Part shown: one piece after another, positions 1 to 8,687 of the stretch | Position numbering within the stretch: the stretch's first letter is position 1 | Layout: every line of letters starts with the position of its first letter | Assembly (NCBI GenBank): GCA_902622705.1 | Contig: CACNQT010000004.1 | Location: 27,359-91,358, forward strand | Length of the DNA: 64,000 bases | Direction: 5' to 3' | Source of the DNA: an uncultured Prochlorococcus sp. | GTDB lineage: Bacteria; Cyanobacteriota; Cyanobacteriia; PCC-6307; Cyanobiaceae | Notes under the pieces: generated by a model | Databases searched by the model: none | Told to the model about the DNA's origin: nothing | What the model saw: only the letters and a program-made list of their open reading frames with translations | Position numbers and translations under genes: made by a program

Positions 1-575
1 GAATTGGTGTAGACAACGATGATAGTTTTACGAATTTAAATAATTTCGTAAGATGTATCGCAAAAGCTGGTGCAGACCGATTTACAGTTCACGCCAGGAA
101 AGCCCTCTTGACAGGGCTAAATCCAAAACAGAACAGAACTATTCCTCCGCTTAAATACGATTTAGTAAAAAAATTAAAAAAGTTAAATCCAGAATTATTA
201 ATAGAAATCAATGGAGGGTTTACAAATATCGATGAATCATTAAAAGCTCTAATTGATTTTGATGGTGTAATGATAGGAAGATCAGTGTATAAACATCCCT
301 TAAGATGGTCTGAAATTGATAAAAAGGTTTATGGAATCAATACAAAACCTAAATCCTCTTCTGATATTATCTTCTCTTTAATTCCTTACATAGATCAATA
401 TTTAAGTGAAGGAGGGAATTCTTGGGATATTTGTAAACATCTCATAAATTTGGTCGAGGGTATTCCAAAAGCAAAAGTCTGGAGAAATCAAATTTCAATG
501 AAATCTATAAATAAAGAATTAGATATTGAGTATCTTCTTAAATCAACTTCTATGCTTAAAGATATGGGTTACTAA
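1..575 (+). CDS. dusA: tRNA-dihydrouridine synthase, DusA type, C-terminal part (5' end off the window)
   Basis: The reading frame is open from base 3, well upstream of the TTG given by the ORF track. It encodes DusA-specific sequence, including FTVHARKALLTGLNPKQNR, the conserved catalytic/FMN-site region of DusA enzymes, and later EINGG and GVMIGRS, which match the phosphate-binding end of the TIM barrel. DusA reduces uridine in the D-loop of tRNAs using FMN and NADPH. About 190 residues are visible, so roughly the N-terminal 40% is missing. Its stop codon overlaps by four bases the stop region of the convergent RRM gene. The family call is firm; only the start is unseen. Confidence 0.93.
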   Translation, partial: IGVDNDDSFTNLNNFVRCIAKAGADRFTVHARKALLTGLNPKQNRTIPPLKYDLVKKLKKLNPELLIEINGGFTNIDESLKALIDFDGVMIGRSVYKHPLRWSEIDKKVYGINTKPKSSSDIIFSLIPYIDQYLSEGGNSWDICKHLINLVEGIPKAKVWRNQISMKSINKELDIEYLLKSTSMLKDMGY

Positions 576-1024
576 TTTTCATCATTTGAATCATTACGTC
601 CATTTGAGACTCCCCTTCTTCTTCTAATCCTTCCGCTTTCATATTCAGAATTCTCAGAAGAGTTCCCATAACTTCTATCTTCCCAACCATCTGCACCTGA
701 GGATTTATTGGTATAAGAGCTATTAGATTCATAATTGCCGCCACCGTAGCCACCTCTTCCTCCTCTTCGAGGTCCTCCTGATCCTCTTGGCTCTGCTTTA
801 TTTATTCTTAATGGCCTACCCATAAGTTCTGAACCTTGCAAACCATCAATAGCCGTAGCTTCAACTGCTTCATCTGCCATTTCAACAAATGCAAATCCTC
901 TTTTTCTTCCTGAATCTCTTTCAAGAGGAAGAGAACAATTTAAAACTTCACCAAAAGGGGAAAATAATTGTAAAACATCTTCACGCTCCGCGCGGAAAGG
1001 CAAATTGCCAACAAAAATACTCAC
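572..1024 (-). CDS. RRM-type RNA-binding protein with glycine-rich tail
   Basis: A single RNA-recognition motif fills residues 1-80, with RNP2 (IFVGNL, near residue 3) and RNP1 (KRGFAFVEM, residues 41-49). A Gly/Arg/Tyr-rich linker (RRGGRGGYGGGN) and an Asn/Ser/Arg-rich tail follow. This is the architecture of cyanobacterial Rbp proteins, single-stranded RNA binders linked in other cyanobacteria to cold response and mRNA targeting. The track starts it at 1069, adding a Phe-rich stretch unlike the family. The GTG at 1024, giving (M)SIFVGNLPF, is the expected family start and yields 150 residues. It converges on dusA with a four-base overlap. Confidence 0.9.
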   Translation of the reverse strand: MSIFVGNLPFRAEREDVLQLFSPFGEVLNCSLPLERDSGRKRGFAFVEMADEAVEATAIDGLQGSELMGRPLRINKAEPRGSGGPRRGGRGGYGGGNYESNSSYTNKSSGADGWEDRSYGNSSENSEYESGRIRRRRGVSNGRNDSNDEN

Positions 1025-1142
1025 TTTAAACTCAACAAAGAAAAATTTACCGAATAAAAAAAACCACAAAAAAGCAGTTTAATTACAATACCTTATTATT
1101 CTACTTCAAAGCATACCCTTACTGTAGAAAAATAATTGAGAC

Positions 1143-2522
1143 TCAAAGTAACAATTTTTTCTGCCAGTTATTAACCTCCTTTTCAACTTGGGTAAAACCT
1201 GTACCACCTTCACTAGTTCTTGACTTAACAACATTGAGAGGTTCAAGATCTAGAAAAACATCTTCTTCAAATTTAGGATGAAATTTTTTAAAATCCTCAA
1301 TTTTAAGGTTTTTAAATAAAATTTTTCTCTCTGAGCAATACTTTACAATTTCACCCACAACTTGATATGCGGTCCTAAAAGGAACATTTTTTTCAACTAA
1401 ATAATCAGCCAAATCTGTTGCGTTAGAGAAATCATTTCTCACCGAAGCAGATAAATTTTCAAAATTAAATTCTATACCCTCGTTGATTAAAATAGTCATT
1501 GCTTTAATGCAAGATGATATAGTCTCTGCAGTATCAAATATTGGTTCTTTGTCTTCTTGAAAATCTTTATTATATGCAAGTGGCACCCCTTTTACCATAG
1601 TTAGCAATGCTTGAAGATGTCCGTACACTCTTCCTGTTTTACCTCTAATCAATTCTGGAACATCAGGATTTTTTTTCTGAGGCATTAAGCTACTACCGGT
1701 AGCACATTTGTCTGTTAATTTTGCAAAAGAAAATTCATCAGTTACCCATAAAATTATTTCCTCCGAAATTTTACTCAAATGAGACATTATTAAAGCTGAT
1801 GCAGAAACAAACTCTATACAAAAATCTCTATCACTAACTGCATCAATACTATTATGATATATCTTTTCAAAACCCAATTCTGAAGCTGTGAAGTGCCTAT
1901 CTATTTTTATTTTTGTACCAGCAAGTGCTGCAGCTCCTAATGGGGAAGTATTAACTCTTGATCTTACTTCTTTAAACCTTTCTCGGTCTCTTTGAAACAT
2001 CTCCAAATAAGCCAATAAATGATGAGCTAAAGATAATGGTTGTGCCCTTTGCATATGAGTATATCCAGGAATTAAGGTATGAATATTAGATTTCGCAAGA
2101 TTTAAAAAGGATTTTTGCAAATCAGTTATTAAAATTTCGAGATTATCAATCTCTTTCCTTAGCCACAATCTTATATCTGTACCAACTTGATCATTTCTAC
2201 TTCTTCCTGTATGTAATTTTTTGCCTGTTTCACCAATTAAACTAATCAGTTTTTCTTCAATACAATAATGAATATCTTCAGAGGGAGGACTAGGAAAAAA
2301 TTTGCCTTCTAAATATTGAACTTTTATTGTCTCAAGACCACTTATTATTTGCAAAGTTTCAGAAGAAGATAAAACTTTAGTTTTACCAAGCATTTTTGCA
2401 TGGGCAATCGAACAATCTAAATCCTCTAAAATGAGCTTTCTATCAAAACCAATTGAAGCATTAAACTTTTCAATAAAAGGATTAAGTGTATTATCAAATC
2501 TTTTACTCCAAACTTTTGCCAT
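1143..2522 (-). CDS. argH: Argininosuccinate lyase
   Basis: Catalyses the last step of arginine synthesis, splitting argininosuccinate into arginine and fumarate. The 459-residue length is normal. The fumarase/aspartase superfamily signature [12 protein letters not shown] is at residues 276-287, with the catalytic serine loop. HTGRSRNDQ (near 104) and [10 protein letters not shown] (near 153, including the conserved His) are also present. The ATG start is supported by the family N-terminus. It lies 118 bp upstream of the RRM gene start in the same orientation. The partner enzyme gene argG is about 26 kb away, so the pathway is not clustered. Confidence 0.97.
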   Translation of the reverse strand: MAKVWSKRFDNTLNPFIEKFNASIGFDRKLILEDLDCSIAHAKMLGKTKVLSSSETLQIISGLETIKVQYLEGKFFPSPPSEDIHYCIEEKLISLIGETGKKLHTGRSRNDQVGTDIRLWLRKEIDNLEILITDLQKSFLNLAKSNIHTLIPGYTHMQRAQPLSLAHHLLAYLEMFQRDRERFKEVRSRVNTSPLGAAALAGTKIKIDRHFTASELGFEKIYHNSIDAVSDRDFCIEFVSASALIMSHLSKISEEIILWVTDEFSFAKLTDKCATGSSLMPQKKNPDVPELIRGKTGRVYGHLQALLTMVKGVPLAYNKDFQEDKEPIFDTAETISSCIKAMTILINEGIEFNFENLSASVRNDFSNATDLADYLVEKNVPFRTAYQVVGEIVKYCSERKILFKNLKIEDFKKFHPKFEEDVFLDLEPLNVVKSRTSEGGTGFTQVEKEVNNWQKKLLL

Positions 2523-2583
2523 ATCAATTAATAACTTTATATATCTAATAAAGCATTTTTTTATATAGGTGACAAAAAAATAT

Positions 2584-3927
2584 CTATCTCAATTGAAAAA
2601 TAACCATTGATGCATCATCCTCCAGATGTCTATTTTGCCCTGTAAAATCATCTAATTTTTTAAATATTTTATTTAAAATTTGTTGAGAGGTATAAGATTG
2701 CTTGCATAATCTTGTGAAAATTTTAATTAACCTTTCCTCATCAAATCTTTCACCTAAAGAATTAGAAGTATCTATTACTCCATCTGTGTAATAAAGCACT
2801 AAATCATTTTCACCAAGCTTGATTTCACCACATTGATATTCAGCTTCTTTTTGAAGTCCGAGAACAAATCCTTCAGTATCTAATTTTATAATTTTCTGAT
2901 CTGAGCTTTTCCACAGCAAAGGAGGATTATGTGCAGCATTTGAAAATCTCAATTTTCTAGTCCTAGGATCATAATCTGAATAAAATAATGTCACAAATCT
3001 ATGTGATTGATCTAAATCATTTATTGCTAGTTGATTCAAATCATATAAAATTCTATCAGGAGGTAAACCTGTCAGAACCTCTGCACGCAGCATTCCTCTT
3101 AGCATAGTCATCAAAAGACCGGCAGGAATACCTTTACCCATAACATCACCTATGACTAAGGCCCATCTAGCTTTTTCTTTTCTTTTTTCTGAAATATTCG
3201 TCTTTAGACACATAAAATCATAGTAATCGCCTCCTAACTGGAGAGCAGGTCTGCAATGTGCTGCAAGGTCAACACCATAAATAGATGGACAATAATCTGG
3301 GAGTAATTGAGATTGTATCTCAGCTCCTGTTGAAATCTCTCTATCAACGTTCTCATGCTTTTTTTTAGTTTTTATTAAGCAATAATTTTCTAATCCAACA
3401 GCAAGAGAATTTAGAATAAAATTAAAATTACAATCATCAGTAATAGTATTATCAGATAAATCTTTGCTGAAAATATAAATAAATCCTCTACATTTACCTC
3501 GTGATGATATCTTTTCTGATTCAATTTTATATTCTTTAAAAATTTTTTTTAAAGCATTTTTAAAAGTAAGAATTTCTTTGCTTTTAAAATTTTTAGAAAA
3601 ATTAAATTGATTAAAACAACTTTTAATTTCTTCTTTAATTCTAAAACATTCATCGTTAGCAGAAATTTTTATGTTTTCAAACCATATTTCCCCCTCATAA
3701 TTTAAAGGGATAATAAAAATTATTTTTTCATTGAAGATGTGTTTAAAAATTAAGCATATGTAGTCTAATAATCTATTTATGTTTGAAAAAGATTTCAAAT
3801 AATATGCTAATGAAGAAGCAATTTCAGCAAATTTATATTTATTTTTTATAGATAATGTAGGTTCATTATCTAAAAAGTTTTGGATAAATTTATTTGAAAA
3901 TAATTTTTCTTGCTGATTATTTGTCAC
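2584..3927 (-). CDS. SpoIIE/RsbU-type PP2C serine phosphatase with divergent N-terminal sensor region
   Basis: Residues from about 200 to 447 form a PP2C-like SpoIIE domain with its metal-binding motifs: GGDYYDF, GDVMGKG, NAAHNPP, YYTDGV and a terminal DDASMVIF. Such enzymes dephosphorylate anti-anti-sigma (STAS) proteins in partner-switching pathways. The first 200 residues are rich in Asn, Lys, Phe and Ile and may be a worn GAF-like sensor, but no clear motif is visible. The start is GTG, and no better ATG lies nearby. No anti-sigma kinase or STAS gene lies in the window, so its target cannot be read from context. The catalytic domain call is firm; the sensor is unknown. Confidence 0.88.
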   Translation of the reverse strand: MTNNQQEKLFSNKFIQNFLDNEPTLSIKNKYKFAEIASSLAYYLKSFSNINRLLDYICLIFKHIFNEKIIFIIPLNYEGEIWFENIKISANDECFRIKEEIKSCFNQFNFSKNFKSKEILTFKNALKKIFKEYKIESEKISSRGKCRGFIYIFSKDLSDNTITDDCNFNFILNSLAVGLENYCLIKTKKKHENVDREISTGAEIQSQLLPDYCPSIYGVDLAAHCRPALQLGGDYYDFMCLKTNISEKRKEKARWALVIGDVMGKGIPAGLLMTMLRGMLRAEVLTGLPPDRILYDLNQLAINDLDQSHRFVTLFYSDYDPRTRKLRFSNAAHNPPLLWKSSDQKIIKLDTEGFVLGLQKEAEYQCGEIKLGENDLVLYYTDGVIDTSNSLGERFDEERLIKIFTRLCKQSYTSQQILNKIFKKLDDFTGQNRHLEDDASMVIFQLR

Positions 3928-3993
3928 AACAAATGTAATAGATAAGTATGTTTTAACATTAAATTTTAATTTTTAAAAAATTTCATTAAATAT

Positions 3994-5223
3994 TTATTTA
4001 TCCGCAAGCAAAGCCTCAACAAATTCGTAACTGTTAAAGGGTCTCAAATCCTTTATGCCTTCTCCAGCACCAATAAATCTTATAGGCAAATTAACTTCTT
4101 CAGAGACAGCTAAAGAAACACCTCCTCTAGAAGTTCCATCTAATTTAGTAATGATTGCTCCACTTAAATTTGCTGATTTAGCAAAACTTTTAGCTTGCTT
4201 TAGCCCATTTTGACCTTGACTTGCATCTAAAACTAATAATGATTCAACAATTGCATCTGGAACCTTTTTATCAATAATTTTTTTTATTTTGGCTAATTCG
4301 TCCATCAAATTATTTTTTGTTTGCAATCTTCCTGCTGTATCAACTAGTAATAAGTCAACATTTCTTTTTTTTGCAGAATTAATTGCATCAAACACAACAG
4401 CTGCTGGGTCAGCATTTTTTGATTGATTTGATATGACATCAACATCACTCCTCTCCCCCCATACTTTTAATTGATCTACAGCAGCAGCTCTAAAAGTATC
4501 AGCTGCTGCTATCAAGGTTTTATAATTGCTCCTTGATGATAAATATGCTAATTTTCCCAATGTAGTAGTCTTGCCAACACCATTAACTCCTACTAATAAC
4601 CAAACATTTAACTTACCCTTTTGAGGCACTAAAAGATCAGTACCTGAATTTTTTATAGGTTTATCGATAATTAATTTTAATTCCTTCTTTAAGAATTTAA
4701 TTCCTGCTTCTCCACCAAGAACTTCTTCGTTTAATTTTTTTCTAAGAGAACTTATTACTTTATCAGTCGAATCAATCCCGACATCAGCTCTTATTAGCAA
4801 AGTTTCTAAATCATCGAGAGATTCTGGTGTAAGGGGATCATCTCCTAACTTATCTAATAATTCAGTAACAAATCCTTTTCTAGTTTCTTCTAAACCTCTT
4901 CTTAATTTAGTTAACCAATCAATTTCATCTATTGATATTTGGTTCATTTCTTTTCCTTGGGCAGCCAATACCATTGCAGACCAAGTAAAGTTATCATCGA
5001 ATTCTCCTAGTACAGTTTTATCAATAGTTTTAGAAGGACTTGGAACTTTTTCTGTATTGAGACTATCAATCAAGGATTGCTTCTGCTCTTCCTTATTAAT
5101 TAATTCTTGCTTCTGCTCTTCCTTATTAATTAATTCTTGCTTCTGCTCTTCCTGCCTTTTTTTTAAAAGTGCGTAAGCTTGTGCAGCCCACTCTCGAGAA
5201 TTATCAGAGTTAGTATTAGTCAT
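3994..5223 (-). CDS. ftsY: Signal recognition particle receptor FtsY
   Basis: GTPase that docks ribosome-SRP complexes at the membrane for co-translational insertion. The NG domain fills residues 100-409. It has the P-loop GVNGVGKTT (212-220), the SRP-GTPase insertion DTFRAAAVDQL (242-252), DTAGR (295-299), TKLDGTSRGG (359-368) and a GAGEGI closing motif. The acidic/charged N-terminal A region is short (about 95 residues). It contains a perfect 10-residue tandem repeat, EEQKQELINK, twice plus a partial third copy, annotated separately. The ATG start fits the family. nusB follows upstream in the same direction after about 60 bp. Confidence 0.97.
   Translation of the reverse strand: MTNTNSDNSREWAAQAYALLKKRQEEQKQELINKEEQKQELINKEEQKQSLIDSLNTEKVPSPSKTIDKTVLGEFDDNFTWSAMVLAAQGKEMNQISIDEIDWLTKLRRGLEETRKGFVTELLDKLGDDPLTPESLDDLETLLIRADVGIDSTDKVISSLRKKLNEEVLGGEAGIKFLKKELKLIIDKPIKNSGTDLLVPQKGKLNVWLLVGVNGVGKTTTLGKLAYLSSRSNYKTLIAAADTFRAAAVDQLKVWGERSDVDVISNQSKNADPAAVVFDAINSAKKRNVDLLLVDTAGRLQTKNNLMDELAKIKKIIDKKVPDAIVESLLVLDASQGQNGLKQAKSFAKSANLSGAIITKLDGTSRGGVSLAVSEEVNLPIRFIGAGEGIKDLRPFNSYEFVEALLADK
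5077..5153 (-). repeat. 30-bp tandem repeat inside ftsY
   Basis: Two identical 30-base units (5077-5106 and 5107-5136) and a 17-base third partial copy (5137-5153) lie head to tail in the ftsY N-terminal coding region. The unit is a multiple of three, so copy number can change without a frameshift. It encodes EEQKQELINK, a charged, probably helical segment of the membrane-associating A domain. The complete identity of the two copies suggests recent slippage duplication. Confidence 0.95.
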
Positions 5224-5282
5224 TAATATTTATAATTCGTAATTAGATAAATTTTAAAATATTATTTATTTATATCAAATAA

Positions 5283-5912
5283 TTATTGCAATTTGACTGT
5301 TTGTAATCTCCTTAAAACTCCATTAATAAATTTTCTTCCTTGCATATCACTATATTTATTAGCTAAATTTACTGCTTCATCACAGGCAACAGCAATAGGC
5401 GTATCCAGAAAATTAATATCTACATATGCTATACGCAAAATATCACGATCGATTCTTGGTAGTCTTTTTAATCTCCAACCATCCATTGATTGATCAATCT
5501 CAGAATCAATAATCGTAAGATTATTAATAATCTTACTGATTCTCTGATTCACATCTTCTCTGATATCAATTTGTCCACTAGAAACTATTAATTTTGGAAA
5601 GTCTAAAGTTACTGAGAGAGTATTCATTACAGTTTCAATTTTTTTTACAGATTTTTTTAACTCCTCTCTAACATTACAAAAAGAAGAATCAATCCCATCT
5701 TGCAATTCACTCTCTAATATTGTTTGTGATGCATTTTCTAAATCTGATTCGCAATTATCTAATTCGTCTCTGCAATGGTTGATTAAAGAATCAAGAGCAG
5801 ATTCAAAAATCTCTTCTATCTGCAATTTATTTAATTTAAAATCACCTTTGTCTTTTATCAAACCTAAAGAAATTAAAGATAATTCTCTAGAAAGGGATCT
5901 ATTATTATGCAT
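5283..5912 (-). CDS. nusB: Transcription antitermination factor NusB
   Basis: NusB binds boxA RNA with NusE (S10) and promotes processive rRNA transcription. The C-terminal half carries the family core: WRLKRLPRIDRDILRIA, the TPIAVACDEAVNLANKY segment and the GRKFINGVLRRL ending. The protein is longer than enterobacterial NusB (about 140 residues) because of an acidic insert of about 70 residues in the N-terminal half (near residues 40-110), as often seen in cyanobacteria. The track begins at a TTG (5915); the adjacent ATG at 5912 is preferred, giving 209 residues. It starts three bases after the DUF502 stop, so the two genes are probably co-transcribed. Confidence 0.94.
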   Translation of the reverse strand: MHNNRSLSRELSLISLGLIKDKGDFKLNKLQIEEIFESALDSLINHCRDELDNCESDLENASQTILESELQDGIDSSFCNVREELKKSVKKIETVMNTLSVTLDFPKLIVSSGQIDIREDVNQRISKIINNLTIIDSEIDQSMDGWRLKRLPRIDRDILRIAYVDINFLDTPIAVACDEAVNLANKYSDMQGRKFINGVLRRLQTVKLQ

Positions 5913-5915
5913 CAA

Positions 5916-6650
5916 CTAAGAAGAAGTATTAGTGGAAGCACGTAATTGAGAAAACAACTTTGAAAATGTTGGATTTGTAGTATTATTTTTCTCGTCTGGA
6001 TTGACTATCCCAGCTGAGATAATTGTTCTAAAAGCATCTTCTACAGAAATATCCAAATCTTTAACAGAAGACTCGGGGACCAATGTATACCAACCAGTAG
6101 TTGGATTTGGCGCGGTTGGTATAAAAACACTTAGTAACTTTCCTTCCAATTCTGGCTGCAGAGAAGGGCCAACATCACCAGTAACAAAACCTACACTATA
6201 TAAACCTTCTCGTGGATATTCAACTAAAACAACCCTTCTAAACCGATTAGATTTATTACTTAAAAAAGTTTCAAGCAATTGTTTAAGAGTTTTATAAACT
6301 GCCCCTGCTACAGGAATTTTTGATAAAGTACCTTCGCCAAATTCTAATAACCATCTCCCTACAAAATTTCTCGCCATTAAACCTATTAACAAAATAGCTA
6401 ACAAAGGAACAGTTAAACCCAAGGTAAGATTAATTAAATCTTGTAATAAAGGATTTAAATTAATAAAAGGATTTAATTGCTTCGGAACAGAAGTAACTAA
6501 TGTTAAAACAAATTTACTAACCAATGATGAAAGCCATATTGTTGTGGCTAGAGGTATTACAACCAACAAACCAGCTATAAGATCATTTTTTAGATCCTGT
6601 TGAAGCCTATTTCCAAGGTTAGAATCTTGGTTTTGATTAGATTCAACCAA
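5916..6650 (-). CDS. DUF502 family membrane protein
   Basis: This matches DUF502, a widespread family of predicted inner-membrane proteins of unknown function. Two hydrophobic segments are visible, near residues 25-48 (LIAGLLVVIPLATTIWL) and 66-92 (TLGLTVPLLAILLIGLM). A soluble domain follows with the family landmarks IPVAGAVYKTLKQ and FIPTAPNPTTGW. The start is a TTG (MVESNQ) with no ATG nearby. It is the first gene of a minus-strand run leading into nusB and ftsY, and faces queG across a 131-bp divergent spacer that probably holds promoters for both. The ORF called on the opposite strand here is a shadow. Confidence 0.88.
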   Translation of the reverse strand: MVESNQNQDSNLGNRLQQDLKNDLIAGLLVVIPLATTIWLSSLVSKFVLTLVTSVPKQLNPFINLNPLLQDLINLTLGLTVPLLAILLIGLMARNFVGRWLLEFGEGTLSKIPVAGAVYKTLKQLLETFLSNKSNRFRRVVLVEYPREGLYSVGFVTGDVGPSLQPELEGKLLSVFIPTAPNPTTGWYTLVPESSVKDLDISVEDAFRTIISAGIVNPDEKNNTTNPTFSKLFSQLRASTNTSS

Positions 6651-6781
6651 AATAACGTTTCTTACTAAATTTACTTTACTAATAATTTAACTGTTTTTAC
6701 AAAGTTAGGATATATTTTTTTTTAATAAATTTAAATTATTTATTAGTTTCTTTGCTAAAAAATAACTTTTAAAAGAATGCT

Positions 6782-7738
6782 ATGCATAATGAAGAAATGA
6801 TCAATACTATTAAAGACAAAACAGAAATAAGTAAAAAATTAAAAGAAAGAGCGATTTATGAAGGTTTTAGCTTGGCTGGAATTGCTTCAATACCAGGCAG
6901 TTCCCGCTTAAAATTAAGAACTAATGCATTAGAAAGATGGTTATCAAATAACCACCATGCTGAAATGAAATGGATGGAAGCAGAAAGAAGAAAAAACGTA
7001 AACTCGCTTCTTGAAGGTGCAAAAAGTATTCTAAGCGTTGGATTTACTTACATAAATTCACAAAAGAACAACAACCGCTTCAAGATAGGAAAATTTAGTC
7101 AAGGAGAAGACTATCATAAAGTGATTTATAAAAAATTAAAGAATGTTGGTAAATGGATCAATCTTGAAATTCCTGATTGCAAATGGAAAATATGTGTAGA
7201 TACCTCTCCGCTTCTTGAAAAAGCATGGGCTGAGGAATCAGGTCTTGGCTGGATAGGGAAAAATAGTAATTTGATAAGCAAAAAAAATGGTTCTTGGTTT
7301 ACGTTAGGTTTTATAATCCTTACAAAAGATTTAATTCCGGATAAACCTCATCAATCCCTTTGCGGAAAATGTGATTTGTGTATTGAAAGTTGTCCCACAA
7401 AGGCAATAATAGAGCCCTTCGTTATACAATCAGATTTATGCATTGCATATCACACAATAGAAAACAGAGAGAAAACTATTCCAAAAAAAATAGAAGAAAA
7501 TTTGAATGGATGGGTTGCAGGATGTGATATTTGTCAAGATGTATGCCCTTGGAATAAGTCCGTGCCATACAATAATACTTTTGAAACTACTCCTAAAAAA
7601 TGGATTAAAAATCTTGGTATTGATTCATTAAATTGGGATGATAAAACTTGGGAAGACAATCTTAAAGGAACTACCTTAAAAAGAATTAAACCATGGATGT
7701 GGAAAAGAAACATACGAGCAAATCTAAGGAATAACTAG
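6782..7738 (+). CDS. queG: Epoxyqueuosine reductase QueG
   Basis: Carries out the final step of queuosine synthesis, reducing epoxyqueuosine in the tRNA wobble position with cobalamin and two [4Fe-4S] clusters. Visible motifs are DTSPLLEKAWAEESGLGWIG (from residue 140; the Asp is the likely catalytic acid) and two ferredoxin-type clusters, CGKCDLCIESCP (from 194) and CDICQDVCPW (from 248). The length (318 residues) fits the shorter forms lacking the C-terminal HEAT extension. It faces DUF502 divergently and is followed after 8 bp by a TPR gene. queC and queE lie about 42 kb to the right. Confidence 0.95.
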   Translation: MHNEEMINTIKDKTEISKKLKERAIYEGFSLAGIASIPGSSRLKLRTNALERWLSNNHHAEMKWMEAERRKNVNSLLEGAKSILSVGFTYINSQKNNNRFKIGKFSQGEDYHKVIYKKLKNVGKWINLEIPDCKWKICVDTSPLLEKAWAEESGLGWIGKNSNLISKKNGSWFTLGFIILTKDLIPDKPHQSLCGKCDLCIESCPTKAIIEPFVIQSDLCIAYHTIENREKTIPKKIEENLNGWVAGCDICQDVCPWNKSVPYNNTFETTPKKWIKNLGIDSLNWDDKTWEDNLKGTTLKRIKPWMWKRNIRANLRNN

Positions 7739-7746
7739 ATTAAAAT

Positions 7747-8610
7747 ATGAGAAGATTTTTAAAAAATATACTATTTGTCTATTTAATAACTTTTTGCTTT
7801 TTTAAAATAGAAAAGGTTCAATCAATTATTCCCTATTATTATTTCCCAACAATAAAAAATTTAGAAAAAGAAAGTTTATCTATTGGCAAAAATGCATATC
7901 AACTTTTATATTTTGGACAATACAAAAAGAGTCTTAACTTAGCAAAATTAGCCGTTAAAATAAATTCAAAAGATGAAAAACTATGGTTAATTTTATCTGA
8001 AGCACAGGTAGCAAACAAGCTATACAAAAACGCTATAAAATCTTTAAACAATGCTCAAAACATTAATCCAAATTCTAGCGAAATATATTTTGCTATAAGT
8101 AATCTTTACTTTCAAATTTCACAACAAAACAAGGCAAAGAATGCTTTAGAAAAAGGATTAAGCATTGAACCAAATAACTATAAAGCTATTTTTCAATTAG
8201 GGAATATTTTATTAATGGAAAAAAATTACTATAAAGCTATTAAATTATTTGATAGGTCTATAAAAATTAAACCTGATTTCTGGCAAGCATTTAATAATCA
8301 GGGTTTAGCTTATTTCGAAAAAAACGACATAACTCTATCAATCAAACTTTTTGAAAAAGCCATCTCAATTGAAGATAATGCTGAACCATTACTTGGACTT
8401 GCCTCATGTTTAAGGTTTAAAGATATAAAATTAGCAATTGATCTTGCAAAAAAAGCTTTAGCAAAAAATCCGAATTATGTTAATTACAATTATAGAAAAG
8501 AACAATTATGGGGAGAAAAACTGCAAGCATCAACTGAAATCCTTTTACAAAATAAACAGCTTCAAAACGACGTAATATTAGCAAAATCCAAAATAGATGC
8601 ATCTTCTTAA
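7747..8610 (+). CDS. TPR repeat protein, probably exported or membrane-anchored
   Basis: An N-terminal hydrophobic stretch (about residues 5-27, after MRRFLKN) looks like a signal peptide or anchor. Four to five tetratricopeptide repeats follow, for example AIKSLNNAQNINPNSSEIYF, AKNALEKGLSIEPNN and AIKLFDRSIKIKPD. TPR arrays mediate protein-protein contacts, and nothing shows the partner. It starts 8 bp after queG, so it is likely co-transcribed with it, and precedes the GyrA-like gene. Composition is strongly Lys/Asn/Ile-biased like its neighbours, with no sign of recent transfer. The specific function is not known. Confidence 0.85.
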   Translation: MRRFLKNILFVYLITFCFFKIEKVQSIIPYYYFPTIKNLEKESLSIGKNAYQLLYFGQYKKSLNLAKLAVKINSKDEKLWLILSEAQVANKLYKNAIKSLNNAQNINPNSSEIYFAISNLYFQISQQNKAKNALEKGLSIEPNNYKAIFQLGNILLMEKNYYKAIKLFDRSIKIKPDFWQAFNNQGLAYFEKNDITLSIKLFEKAISIEDNAEPLLGLASCLRFKDIKLAIDLAKKALAKNPNYVNYNYRKEQLWGEKLQASTEILLQNKQLQNDVILAKSKIDASS

Positions 8611-8621
8611 ATTTCTTTACT

Positions 8622-8639
8622 GGTAAATATTTATTTACC
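8622..8639. promoter_or_regulatory. 18-bp interrupted palindrome in the TPR / gyrA-like spacer
   Basis: GGTAAATA-TT-TATTTACC is a perfect 8-bp inverted repeat with a 2-bp centre. It lies 12 bp after the TPR stop and 48 bp before the topoisomerase ATG. The centre is too small for a stable RNA hairpin and no T-run follows, so a protein-binding operator is more likely than a terminator. No known regulator can be named. Confidence 0.4.
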
Positions 8640-8687
8640 TATTAGTCTTAATTTAGTTATTTAATAAATATTCAATAGTGGGCTCCA

